Origin: an uncultured Bacteroidia bacterium
GTDB taxonomy: Bacteria; Bacteroidota; Bacteroidia; Bacteroidales; UBA932
DNA length: 64,000 nt
Assembly (NCBI GenBank): GCA_902798975.1
Contig: CADBYT010000009.1
Span: 1-64,000 of the forward strand
Direction: 5' to 3'
The translations under genes were made by a program, and so were the position numbers. The first letter of the stretch is position 1. The number at the start of each line of letters is the position of its first letter. Positions 7,347 through 14,809 of this stretch are shown piece by piece. The notes beneath the pieces are model-generated. The model was not told the origin of the DNA. It did no database searches and saw only the letters and a program-made list of their open reading frames with translations.

Positions 7347-7568
7347 GAGCAATGGAAACATTGTAAGGACGAAGGCCCCGCAACGATGTTGCGGGGTTTT
7401 TCGGATGCAATCGGGCGGATCTGAAAGCTAGCTTTCGAGTCCGCCCGACTGCATACAAATCCGTCGGCGAAGCCGCCGGCCTTCGTCCTCCACCCCGATC
7501 CCATTGCCGTGACGCCGTACAGGAGGTGGCCTGCGAGCGCAGCGAGCAGGGCAAATCCTGCAGGCGTC
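7328..7568. repeat. Large imperfect palindrome with duplicated tRNA-Arg 3' ends
   Basis: The arms on either side of about base 7429 are recognisably inverted copies. The innermost palindrome is GAAAGCTAGCTTTC (7423-7436). Next, 7405-7419 pairs with 7440-7454 (one mismatch). Further out, GGACGAAGGCC (7367-7377) pairs with 7478-7488, and the tRNA end plus flank (7337-7355) pairs with 7501-7516 with a 3-base indel. AATCCTGCAGGCGTC of the tRNA (7328-7342) returns as a direct repeat at 7554-7568. No gene is seen in this stretch. Confidence 0.7.
7376..7401 (+). terminator. Terminator after rplS-tRNA-Arg
   Basis: CCCCGCAAC pairs with GTTGCGGGG around a GAT loop, followed by five T residues: a textbook intrinsic terminator. 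It also forms one internal hairpin of the larger palindromic structure around 7328-7568. Confidence 0.9.
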
Positions 7569-7586
7569 CTTTCCGAACCTCACCCC

Positions 7587-7614
7587 GTCATCCCCGACCT
7601 GATCGGGGATCTCC
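7587..7614 (-). repeat. Short dispersed palindrome (REP-like)
   Basis: GTCATCCCCGA, a five-base loop, then TCGGGGATCTCC. Read on the minus strand it is GGAGAT-stem-loop-stem-ATGAC, the same layout as the other copies in this window but with an ATCCCCGA stem. Confidence 0.7.
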
Positions 7615-7682
7615 TTTTTACTTCGATGACCTCCACTTCGGGGGTCACGTAGACATCTACAACATGGGTCTGGTATTAGTCC

Positions 7683-7843
7683 TTATACCCCTAACACAAT
7701 AGCCGGATTGATGTCCAATTCGCGGGAAATGGTCCTAGCCTGCTTCAGCGTCGGTTCGCACTTTCCAGAAAGGATTTCGCTGATCTTTAATTCATTCTCA
7801 CACAAATCTTTCCGGTTCCTTCTGTTTTTAATTTCCGTTTCAC
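7683..7843 (-). pseudogene. C-terminal remnant of an XRE/HigA-type HTH regulator
   Basis: The minus-strand frame ending at 7683 encodes ENELKISEILSGKCEPTLKQ then ARTISRELDINPAIVLGV, which looks like the recognition helix and last helices of a HigA-like or phage-repressor-like HTH domain. Upstream the frame runs straight into a REP-like palindrome (7844-7873) and then the end of another gene, so no N-terminal half exists. I read it as a gene fragment left by rearrangement; a longer ORF starting at 7964 is an artefact of reading through the repeat. Confidence 0.45.
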
Positions 7844-7873
7844 GAGATTCGCCGGTCAAGCCGGCGAATGACG
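7844..7873 (+). repeat. Short dispersed palindrome (REP-like)
   Basis: GAGATTCGCCGG, loop TCAAG, CCGGCGAATGACG: a 9-bp perfect stem (ATTCGCCGG/CCGGCGAAT). It lies ten bases downstream of the exported protein gene's stop codon. Confidence 0.8.
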
Positions 7874-7882
7874 AATTGATTA

Positions 7883-9448
7883 TTACACAAACGCCTTCCC
7901 GTTCCACTTGTAGGTCGGGAGGTCGGCGAGGCGGATGAGGAGGTCCCAGCATTCGTCGGACCAAACGTGCTTCTCATACTGCGCGTTGTACGGGTCGGTG
8001 GGGCGGTATTCGATGACCATCGTCTGCGTGGAGGCGTCGACCAGGTACACAAGCCAGTCCTGGGGGCGCTCGGCGTAGGCGGCTTTCAGCTTGGCCACCT
8101 GCTCCTTATAGCCTTCGCAAGCATCCGGATCCAGGAAGCCGTCGAGGTTCTTCGGGACGGGCAGGAAACCCTGCGCGGGGGTCAGTTTCCCGTCGATGAA
8201 GGTGAAGGCTTTGTTCTCGTAGCTGGTGGGCTCGCCTTCAGCGGCGCCGCACCAGGTATAAATGGCCAGCCAGCCGCCGTCGGAGAGGGGAAGGCAGTCC
8301 ATCATGCGCTCCTCATAGTAGCCCTCGATGTCGTCGGTGTCCTCGTAGTAGGAGACGCTGCTGTTCTTGGGGGCCTCCGTCATGAATTCGTCCGGGTCCA
8401 GGCCGTCGACCTGGGCCAGCATCATCTGCCGGTAGGCCTGGAAGGCCACGGGTTCGGGAATCTCCTGCGGGATGAACTGGCCGTCCTTGAAGATCCAGCG
8501 GGAACGGGTGATCTCTTCCTCGCTGTCGTACTCTTCCATGACCTCGTCGATATTGGACATGTCCTCGTTGAAGAGGGCTTCGTAGCTGCGGTCGTAGAAG
8601 CTCTCGGTCAGGTCGATATCGTAGCTGCCGTCCGCCAGTTTTTCGATGGTCAGCGAGGACCAGGAGTTGTAGCTGCCGGGGCTCATGTGCTCGTCTTCGG
8701 CGTACCAGAAGCCTTCCCCCTCATCCCCGTCCGGATGCAGGTCGCGGTAGGGATTCTCCCAGTCGCAGAAGTGCCAGAAGAGCATTTCGTTCGCCTGCAT
8801 GTTGCGGAAGATGCCCATGGCGAGCATGTCGTCCGGAGTGAGGTTGTAGCCGTCCTCGTCCTGTTCCTCGATGAGGTAGCCCAGCATGTCGTAGTACAGG
8901 GGGATCCAGCCGAAATTGATGGCCGGCTGCTTGGGCATGTCGGTGGTCACGGCCTTGCGGCTGCTTCCCTCGCCGTCGGTGCGTATCATCTTGCCGGTGA
9001 GGTAGTTGTAGGACTCGTCGTAGTGCTCGGAGGCGTGGCGGTCCTTCTTGCCGCCGATGAGGCGGAAGTCGCCGTCCTGCCAGCGGAAGAGGAAGATGTC
9101 CGAATTGCCTTCATAGTCGCACTGGATGCGCACAACGCCCTTGTCGTTGACGGTGATACCGGTCTTGTTGCCGTACAGGTCGGTCTCGTATTCGCGGAAG
9201 AGCTGGTAGACGCCGTTCTTGTCGCCGAAATAGAAAGCGAAGTTGTTGCCGGAATAGTAACCGTCCAGCGCGATGACGAGGTCCTTGATGCCGTCTTTGT
9301 TGATGTCGGCCACGGCGGTGACGACGGTCTCGTCGGTGCGGGTCTCGTGAAGGTCCGCGACGGATTTGCCTGAGGGTTGGAAAACCGGCTGGCTCCAGGC
9401 GGCCAGCGGGAGAGCGCAGAGCGCGAGGGAGAGGAGAATCTTTTTCAT
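7883..9448 (-). CDS. Exported protein with an N-terminal FG-GAP/VCBS-like calcium motif
   Basis: This 521-residue protein starts with a clear signal peptide (MKKILLSLALCALPLAAWSQ) at ATG 9448; the longer open frame to 9562 adds an implausible N-terminus. Residues around 45-60 read VADINKDGIKDLVIALDG, a DxNxDGxxD calcium-binding loop of the FG-GAP/VCBS type. The rest is acidic and aromatic-rich, without a recognised catalytic motif. It is probably periplasmic or surface-exposed. It is a single gene, divergent from grpE. Function unknown. Confidence 0.75.
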   Translation of the reverse strand: MKKILLSLALCALPLAAWSQPVFQPSGKSVADLHETRTDETVVTAVADINKDGIKDLVIALDGYYSGNNFAFYFGDKNGVYQLFREYETDLYGNKTGITVNDKGVVRIQCDYEGNSDIFLFRWQDGDFRLIGGKKDRHASEHYDESYNYLTGKMIRTDGEGSSRKAVTTDMPKQPAINFGWIPLYYDMLGYLIEEQDEDGYNLTPDDMLAMGIFRNMQANEMLFWHFCDWENPYRDLHPDGDEGEGFWYAEDEHMSPGSYNSWSSLTIEKLADGSYDIDLTESFYDRSYEALFNEDMSNIDEVMEEYDSEEEITRSRWIFKDGQFIPQEIPEPVAFQAYRQMMLAQVDGLDPDEFMTEAPKNSSVSYYEDTDDIEGYYEERMMDCLPLSDGGWLAIYTWCGAAEGEPTSYENKAFTFIDGKLTPAQGFLPVPKNLDGFLDPDACEGYKEQVAKLKAAYAERPQDWLVYLVDASTQTMVIEYRPTDPYNAQYEKHVWSDECWDLLIRLADLPTYKWNGKAFV

Positions 9449-9508
9449 TTCATCCAGTTTGGTAATACAAACGCGAAAGTTACGAAATTTCCCCGACATA
9501 ACGAAGTT

Positions 9509-9523
9509 ATGACAATGTGTCAT
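9509..9523. promoter_or_regulatory. Inverted repeat next to the grpE promoter
   Basis: ATGACA-ATG-TGTCAT is a perfect 6-bp inverted repeat directly abutting the sigma54-like -24 element. It may be a regulator-binding site. It is not the CIRCE element recognised by HrcA. Confidence 0.45.
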
Positions 9524-9539
9524 TGGCAGAGGATTTGCT
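9524..9539 (+). promoter_or_regulatory. Sigma54-like (-24/-12) promoter of grpE-dnaJ
   Basis: TGGCA-N6-TTGCT has the exact GG-N10-GC geometry of RpoN promoters (consensus TGGCAC-N5-TTGCW). Predicted transcription would start near 9550, 18 bases before the grpE ATG. No TAnnTTTG box is present in this leader. Confidence 0.5.
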
Positions 9540-9567
9540 TTATACTGAGTCAAGCAACGCAAGAATT

Positions 9568-10137
9568 ATGGCAGAAACGAAAGATATGACCCAGGAACCG
9601 CAGGCAGAAGCGCCTGTGGAGCAGACTTCGCAGGCAGCAGAGTCCAAGAAGAAACAGAAGAAAGAAGACCGCAAGTCCGACGAACTGAAGAAACAGGTCG
9701 CCGAGCTGACTGACAAATTGGCGGCTGAGAAGGACAGCTATATCCGCCTGATGGCGGAATTCGAGACTTTCCGGCGCCGTTCGTCCGAGGACCGGCTCAA
9801 CCTCATCTCCTCCGCCGCGGCGAAGACCATCGAAGGTCTGCTCCCGGTGCTCGACGACTGCGAGCGCGCCATGGAGATGCTTTCCAAGTCGTCCGACGAG
9901 GCTGCAAAAGAAGGCACCGCGCTGATATACAACAAGTTGATGGATTACCTCAAGACCCAGGGCCTGGCCCGGATCGAGGCCAAAGGCGAGACCTTCAACA
10001 CCGATTTCCATGAGGCGGTGACCCAGTTCCCGGCTCCGAACGAGGAGATGAAGGGCAAGGTAATCGACGTGATTCAGACGGGCTACACCCTGGGCGGCAA
10101 GGTCCTGCGGTATGCCAAAGTCGTAGTAGGAGCGTAA
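9568..10137 (+). CDS. grpE: GrpE nucleotide exchange factor
   Basis: This 189-residue co-chaperone releases ADP from DnaK. The N-terminal third is charged and disordered (poly K/Q/E), followed by a long coiled-coil (ELKKQVAELTDKLAAEKDSY), the typical RLMAEFETFRRRS block, LLPVLDDCERAM, and the C-terminal beta domain ending in TGYTLGGKVLRYAKVVV. I chose ATG 9568; the longer frame from 9517 would run through the promoter. It precedes dnaJ by four bases, forming a grpE-dnaJ operon; dnaK is elsewhere. Confidence 0.95.
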   Translation: MAETKDMTQEPQAEAPVEQTSQAAESKKKQKKEDRKSDELKKQVAELTDKLAAEKDSYIRLMAEFETFRRRSSEDRLNLISSAAAKTIEGLLPVLDDCERAMEMLSKSSDEAAKEGTALIYNKLMDYLKTQGLARIEAKGETFNTDFHEAVTQFPAPNEEMKGKVIDVIQTGYTLGGKVLRYAKVVVGA

Positions 10138-10141
10138 GCGT

Positions 10142-11326
10142 ATGGCAGAAAAAAGAGATTACTATGAGGTCCTGGGGCTCCAGAAAGGAGCCTCGGCCGA
10201 CGATATCAAGGGCGCCTACCGCAAGGCGGCGCTGAAATGGCACCCGGACCGCTGGGTCAGCGGAACGGATGCTGAGAAGAAGACCGCGGAGGAGAAATTC
10301 AAAGAGGCCTCCGAGGCCTATTCCGTGCTGAGCGATCCGGACAAGAAGGCGAAATACGACCAGTTCGGCTTCGCCGGCGTGGACGGTGCGGCCGGGCAGG
10401 ACTGGAGCCAGGGCTTCGGCAACCTGAACGACATCCTGAACAATCTCTTCGGCGGCGCGTTCGGCGGTGCGTTCGGCGGCTTCGGCGGTTTCGAAGGATT
10501 CGGCTTCGGCGGCGGAGCGCAGGGGTCCCGTCAGCAGCGCGGCCGCGACATCCGCACCCGCGTCAAGGTGACGCTCGAGGAGATTGCGAACGGTTGCGAG
10601 AAAGAAGTGACCATCGAGCGCAACCGGCCTTGTCCGGATTGCAACGGCCGCGGTGCCAAGAGTGCTTCCGACATCAAGACCTGCCCGACCTGCAAGGGCG
10701 CCGGCCAGGTGCAGCACGTGACGAACACCCTCTTCGGTCGCGCGATGTCCACCTCCGTCTGCCCGCAGTGCAACGGCACCGGCAAGGTGGTCACGAACCC
10801 CTGCGGCCGCTGCAAGGGCACCGGCCTCGTGCGGGTGAAGGAAACCGTTAAGGTGCGCATTCCGGCGGGCGTGGAGGACGGCATGCAGCTGTCCCTGCGC
10901 GGTGAAGGACATGCGGCGCCGCAGGGCGGCGTGAACGGCGACCTGCTCGTGATCGTGGAGGAACAGCCGCACGCCCAGCTGAAGCGCGACGGCGCGAACC
11001 TCTTCTATACGCGGGTGATCAGCGTCGCGGACGCGATGCTGGGCTGCGAGATCCAGGTGCCGGCCCTGGACGGCGCACAGCGCCTCAAACTGGATCCCGG
11101 CACGCAGTCCGGTACGGTCCAGCGCCTGCGCGGCAAGGGTCTTCCGACCGTGAACGGCTACGGCCTCAGCAGCCGCGGCGACCTGTACGTGAAGATCCTG
11201 GTGTGGATCCCGCGCAAGCTGGGACGCAGCGAGCGGGAAGCCATCGAGAAGATGCGCGACACCGTCCGCCCGGATCCGAACCGGGAGGACAAGGCCCTTT
11301 TCGAAAAAGAAAGCCAGTACTTCTAG
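10142..11326 (+). CDS. dnaJ: Chaperone protein DnaJ
   Basis: This 394-residue type I DnaJ has all domains: J domain with the HPD motif (KWHPDRW), a Gly/Phe-rich linker (about residues 90-130), four CxxCxG zinc-finger repeats (CPDCNGRG, CPTCKGAG, CPQCNGTG, CGRCKGTG) and the C-terminal substrate-binding domains. It stimulates DnaK ATPase and delivers unfolded substrates. The J domain carries a short insertion after HPDRW (SGTDAEKKTAEE). A REP-like palindrome begins within the stop codon. Confidence 0.97.
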   Translation: MAEKRDYYEVLGLQKGASADDIKGAYRKAALKWHPDRWVSGTDAEKKTAEEKFKEASEAYSVLSDPDKKAKYDQFGFAGVDGAAGQDWSQGFGNLNDILNNLFGGAFGGAFGGFGGFEGFGFGGGAQGSRQQRGRDIRTRVKVTLEEIANGCEKEVTIERNRPCPDCNGRGAKSASDIKTCPTCKGAGQVQHVTNTLFGRAMSTSVCPQCNGTGKVVTNPCGRCKGTGLVRVKETVKVRIPAGVEDGMQLSLRGEGHAAPQGGVNGDLLVIVEEQPHAQLKRDGANLFYTRVISVADAMLGCEIQVPALDGAQRLKLDPGTQSGTVQRLRGKGLPTVNGYGLSSRGDLYVKILVWIPRKLGRSEREAIEKMRDTVRPDPNREDKALFEKESQYF

Positions 11327-11354
11327 ATTCGCCGGTCGGTGCCGGCGAATGACG
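11325..11354 (+). repeat. Short dispersed palindrome (REP-like)
   Basis: AGATTCGCCGG, loop, CCGGCGAATGACG, with a 9-bp stem. It overlaps the last two bases of the dnaJ stop codon. Confidence 0.8.
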
Positions 11355-11360
11355 AATAGC

Positions 11361-11410
11361 CGTCATTCCGGCCGAACAACCGTCATTCCGGCCGAAGAGC
11401 CGGAATCTCC
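11361..11410 (-). repeat. REP-like palindrome with a tandem half-unit
   Basis: CGTCATTCCGGCCGAA occurs at 11361-11376 and again at 11381-11396; the second copy continues into GCCGGAATCTCC to complete the palindrome (11382-11410, stem ATTCCGGC/GCCGGAAT). It ends four bases before the trkA stop codon, between convergent genes. Confidence 0.75.
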
Positions 11411-11413
11411 TTC

Positions 11414-12775
11414 CTATTTGAAGAATTTGTCGATATCCTGGATGGTCTCCGGCAGCGCGAAGATCGCCACGCGATCGTAGGGCTGGATGACAGTGTCACC
11501 GACAGCGATGAACGCCTCGCTCCCGCGGATGATGCCACCGATGATGGCGTTCCGCGGGAAATCTATATCCTTGATGGGACCGGTGGTGATGGCCGAACCC
11601 GGCGCCACCGTGTACTCGATGACTTCAGCGTTGGTCCCGGTCATGTAGCGCACGAAGCGCGCCTTGCCCGACAGGGTGAACTTGAAGATGCGCCCCGCGG
11701 TGATGAGTTTCTTGTTGATGACGTTGTCCACGCCCATCTCCTCGGCGATGTGGATGTACTCGATGTTCTCGACCTCGGCGATGGTGCGCGGCACACCGAA
11801 TTTCTTGGCGACCACGCAGGACAGGACATTGCTCTCGTCATTGCCTGTCAGGGCGATGAAGGCGTCGTATTCCTGGATGCCCTCCTCGTAGAGGAAATCC
11901 GAATTGCGTCCGTCTCCGTGGACGATGCGGACCGACTCCGGCAGCTTCTCTGACAGCTCGATGCAGCGGTTCTTGTCGCTCTCCACGAGCTTGACCTTCA
12001 TGCCGCTGCGGTCCAGCGAGCGTGCGAGCATTTCGCCGATGGGGCCGCCGCCCAGGATGAAGACGCTGTCGATGGAGACGTTGGTCTTGCCGAAGTGGCG
12101 GTAGAGCGCATCCACTCCCTCACGCGTGGTGATCGTGAAGACAAGGTCCCCGTAGAGGAATTTGGTGTCGAGTTTGGGGATGATCGTGGTCTCGTCCCGG
12201 GAGATGGCGATCACGCGGAACTGTTTCAACTCCTCCGCCGTCGTGTCCTTGATGAATTCGAGGAGTTTGAGATCCAGGATGGGGGAGTCTTCGGTCAGTC
12301 TGAAAACGGCGATCTGCAGACGGCCACGTGCGAAGTCCATCGTCTCCGCGGTGGAATTGTGCTTGAGGAAAGCGATGATTTCGTCGGCGGCGCTCTTTTC
12401 GGGATAGAACATCAGCTCGATGCCCAACTCCTTGAATATGAGCCGGTTCTCGGCGTTTAGATAGTCCTCGTCGTTGACGCGCGCGATCACCTTGGCGGCA
12501 CCCAACTGCTTGGCGAGCAGCGCGCCCACGATGTTGATCTCCTGGGCGGCGAGCGGATACACGGCGATGAACAGGTCGGCCTTGTCCACGGCGGCGGCGC
12601 GCAGGATATCGATCGAAGACGGGTTGCCGAGCACCGTCTCGACGTCGGCGTACGCCGTCAGGGCGTTGATACGCGCGGTGTTGTCATCGATGACCGTGAC
12701 TTCATTCGCTTCGGCGCGAAGCATCTTTGCGAGGTGGGAACCGACCTCACCGGCTCCCTCAATGACTATCTTCAT
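11414..12775 (-). CDS. trkA: Trk potassium uptake regulatory subunit TrkA
   Basis: This 453-residue cytoplasmic protein has the TrkA layout: two RCK_N NAD-binding domains (MKIVIEGAGEVGSHLAKML at the start; FILGGGPIGEMLARSL near residue 240), each followed by an RCK_C domain. It gates a TrkH/KtrB-type potassium channel, which is not in this window. It is the last gene of an operon with an FKBP isomerase and a glycosyltransferase; its start overlaps the glycosyltransferase stop by 17 bases. Confidence 0.93.
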   Translation of the reverse strand: MKIVIEGAGEVGSHLAKMLRAEANEVTVIDDNTARINALTAYADVETVLGNPSSIDILRAAAVDKADLFIAVYPLAAQEINIVGALLAKQLGAAKVIARVNDEDYLNAENRLIFKELGIELMFYPEKSAADEIIAFLKHNSTAETMDFARGRLQIAVFRLTEDSPILDLKLLEFIKDTTAEELKQFRVIAISRDETTIIPKLDTKFLYGDLVFTITTREGVDALYRHFGKTNVSIDSVFILGGGPIGEMLARSLDRSGMKVKLVESDKNRCIELSEKLPESVRIVHGDGRNSDFLYEEGIQEYDAFIALTGNDESNVLSCVVAKKFGVPRTIAEVENIEYIHIAEEMGVDNVINKKLITAGRIFKFTLSGKARFVRYMTGTNAEVIEYTVAPGSAITTGPIKDIDFPRNAIIGGIIRGSEAFIAVGDTVIQPYDRVAIFALPETIQDIDKFFK

Positions 12776-14039
12776 AGCGTCTCACATATTTAAATATCTT
12801 CTCTCCCCGCAGGGCGGCCTGCAGCAGGATCCGCACGTTCCACAGCCCTGCAACCGATTTTCCGGGAACACCAGGCCCCGCTTTTGTGCCCGGGATGGTG
12901 TTTTGGGGGCTGCCGGGCACGCTGGGGGCGCTTTTTGTGCCCGGGGTGCCGCGCAGTTGCCGGTATTCGCGGTGCGCGTCCCGGACGGCCCGGGCGCAAT
13001 CCGCTTTTCCCGACAACAAATATACGATAGCCGCGCAAGAATCCAAAATCTTGCGTATGCAGATGCGCCTGCGCGCCCGGGCCGGGCCGAGCGTCGCGGG
13101 CAGGTTGTTCTCCAGCAGGAGCAGGCCGTTGCGGTAGTTGAGTTTCAATTTGAGCGGTGACGATGGCGCCAGCGTGCCGCCACCGAGATGCCAGACGCAA
13201 CTTTGCGGAACCACGCCCACGCGCCAGCCTGCGAGCCAGGCGCGCCAGCACCAGTCAATCTCTTCCATGTGCGCGAAAAAGCGTTCGTCAAGCCCGCCCA
13301 GTTCGTGCCAGGCGCTGACACGGACCAGAAGGCAGGCGCCCGTGGCCCAAAGTACGTCCGCCGGGCGGTCGTACTGGCCGTTGTCCTGCTCGGTGCGGGA
13401 GAGCACGCGGCCGCGGCAGAAGGGGAATCCGTAGCGGTCCAGATATCCGCCGGCGGCGCCGGCGTATTCAAACCGGTCCGTGCGGCGGTACTCCTTACCG
13501 TCCGGCTCCAGCGCATGGAGTCTGGGGCCGCAGGCGGCATAATCCGGGTGTGCGTCCATCCAGCCGACGAGCGGCTCCAGCCACCCGCCCTGCACCTCGA
13601 TGTCGGAATTCAGCAGCACCAGGTACTCCGGCTTGCCTTCGCCCTGCGGGCGTCCAGATTCAATGACCGGGGGGCGTTCCCCCCGGACCCCCTGCGTCAC
13701 TTCGTTCCGGGAAGTATCCCGAAAAACCAATTTCTGCTCCGCCCTACACGACGCTGACGCACGGCAAGCCTCGTCATTCGCCGACTTGATCGGCGAATCT
13801 CCTAGCAGTTCCGCAAAGGCGCGGTTGTAGCCGCCGGTGAAGCCGTAGTTTTCGTCGAACAGGATGGTCCGGACGTTCGGGAAACGCCTCGCGAGCAGCT
13901 CGCGCGAACCGTCCGTACTAGCGTTGTCTGCGACCACGACGCCGGCATCCAGCCCCCGCAGACTGTCCAGCAGCGGGGGTAGGAAACGCTCCAGGTAGTC
14001 CCGAGTGTTCCAGTTGAGGATGACGACGGCGGTGCGCAT
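12759..14039 (-). CDS. GT2 glycosyltransferase carrying in-frame repeat insertions
   Basis: This 426-residue protein is a rhamnosyltransferase-like GT2: MRTAVVILNWNTRDYLERFL, VVADNASTDGSRELL, then the DxD region NSDIEVQGGWLEP and the late FFAHMEEIDWCWRAWLAGW block. Between LL (about residue 79) and EYLVLLNSD there are about 58 extra residues encoded by a composite repeat (13630-13802) plus a REP palindrome, all in frame. The C-terminal region also carries a doubled PGTK-x6-PG peptide (bases 12860-12950). A donor sugar cannot be assigned. The fold would need the insert to sit in a surface loop. Confidence 0.85.
   Translation of the reverse strand: MRTAVVILNWNTRDYLERFLPPLLDSLRGLDAGVVVADNASTDGSRELLARRFPNVRTILFDENYGFTGGYNRAFAELLGDSPIKSANDEACRASASCRAEQKLVFRDTSRNEVTQGVRGERPPVIESGRPQGEGKPEYLVLLNSDIEVQGGWLEPLVGWMDAHPDYAACGPRLHALEPDGKEYRRTDRFEYAGAAGGYLDRYGFPFCRGRVLSRTEQDNGQYDRPADVLWATGACLLVRVSAWHELGGLDERFFAHMEEIDWCWRAWLAGWRVGVVPQSCVWHLGGGTLAPSSPLKLKLNYRNGLLLLENNLPATLGPARARRRICIRKILDSCAAIVYLLSGKADCARAVRDAHREYRQLRGTPGTKSAPSVPGSPQNTIPGTKAGPGVPGKSVAGLWNVRILLQAALRGEKIFKYVRRYEDSH
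13630..13802. repeat. Composite palindromic repeat inserted in a coding frame
   Basis: The first part (13630-13770) has perfect 8-base inverted ends GGCTTGCC/GGCAAGCC. It is joined to a REP-like palindrome (13772-13802, stem ATTCGCCGA/TCGGCGAAT). The segment GAAAAACCAATTTCTGCTCC and its continuation match 61018-61066. The junction of GCAAGC with TCGTCATTCGCCG matches the copy at 62640-62717 on the other strand. The insert keeps the glycosyltransferase frame open. Confidence 0.75.
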
Positions 14040-14048
14040 CGCAGGTCG

Positions 14049-14660
14049 TTATTTGCAGTCGCAGCCTTCCTTGCCACAGCCGCAACCTTCTCCCTCGCCC
14101 TTGCTCTTGCCACAGCATTCGCCGTCTTCCTTGTGGCAACCGCCTCCGTGGCAGCCGCCGCAGCCTTCCTCGGGCGGCAGGTATTCGCCGTGCAGGCCCT
14201 CGGTCAGTTCCTTGTCGGTGGCGCTGCGCACGCTTTCCAACTTTCCGGTGAAATGCAGCGTCTTGCCGGCCATCTGGTGGTTGAAGTCCATGGTGACGGT
14301 GTCTTCGGTGACCTTGGACACCGTGCCCTGGACCACCTGACCGGCCTGGTTGAGCATCGGGATGATGCGACCGACGACCAGCAAATCCTCGCGGACCTTG
14401 CCGTCGATGGCAAACGCGGTCTTGGGGAGATCGACGAGGTAGGCGGGATTGTAGGTGCCGTAGCCGTCCTCGGGGCTCAGGACGAAATCGAAACCGTCGC
14501 CCGGCTCCTTGCCTTCGAGTGCCGCCTCGAATTTCGGCAGCAGCATGCCGCCGCCATGGATGTATTCGAGCGGTGCGCCCGGCGCGGACTTGTCCGCAAT
14601 CTTACCTTCCACTTCCAGCTGGTAACTCACCGCTACCACTTTGTTCTTTTCTACTTTCAT
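14049..14660 (-). CDS. SlyD-like FKBP peptidyl-prolyl isomerase with metal-binding tail
   Basis: This 203-residue protein starts as a SlyD-type FKBP (VVAVSYQLEVEGKIADKSAP, then LPKFEAALEGKEPGDGFDF and SPEDGYGTYNP) with the insert-in-flap domain (residues 75-130). The last 40 residues are rich in Cys, His and Gly (GCGGCHGGGCHKEDGECCGK), like the nickel-binding tail of SlyD. It accelerates proline isomerisation and may store or deliver metal. It starts a minus-strand operon; the glycosyltransferase begins nine bases after its stop. Confidence 0.92.
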   Translation of the reverse strand: MKVEKNKVVAVSYQLEVEGKIADKSAPGAPLEYIHGGGMLLPKFEAALEGKEPGDGFDFVLSPEDGYGTYNPAYLVDLPKTAFAIDGKVREDLLVVGRIIPMLNQAGQVVQGTVSKVTEDTVTMDFNHQMAGKTLHFTGKLESVRSATDKELTEGLHGEYLPPEEGCGGCHGGGCHKEDGECCGKSKGEGEGCGCGKEGCDCK

Positions 14661-14809
14661 ATTCTATCTGTTGTTATTCTTTCTCACTTTTTTGCTGTGA
14701 GCTGTAATTATTTGTTTATTAATATTTTGTCATTTTTTACTCCCCTCATTTTCGGGGTACTGTAAAATGGTAAATTATTGTCTCATAGCGTGTTGCTGCT
14801 CACGGCAAG
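14661..14809. other. AT-rich intergenic region
   Basis: This spacer lies between tldE and the FKBP gene. It contains one short hairpin (ACTCCCC/GGGGTAC, about 14739-14761) without a T-run on the minus strand. No clear TAnnTTTG box is seen above the FKBP gene. Confidence 0.4.

Noticed and set aside
7844..7964. An intact 93-residue HTH gene starting at 7964
   Set aside because: The N-terminal half is read from the REP palindrome and the end of the neighbouring gene; only the C-terminal part resembles an HTH protein.
7967..9373. A 468-residue open frame antisense to the exported FG-GAP-like protein
   Set aside because: The minus-strand frame has a signal peptide and calcium motif; the plus-strand frame is Val/Gly/Asp-rich with no domain.
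14738..14761. Hairpin between tldE and the FKBP gene as an intrinsic terminator
   Set aside because: On the minus strand it is followed by A residues, not a T-run.
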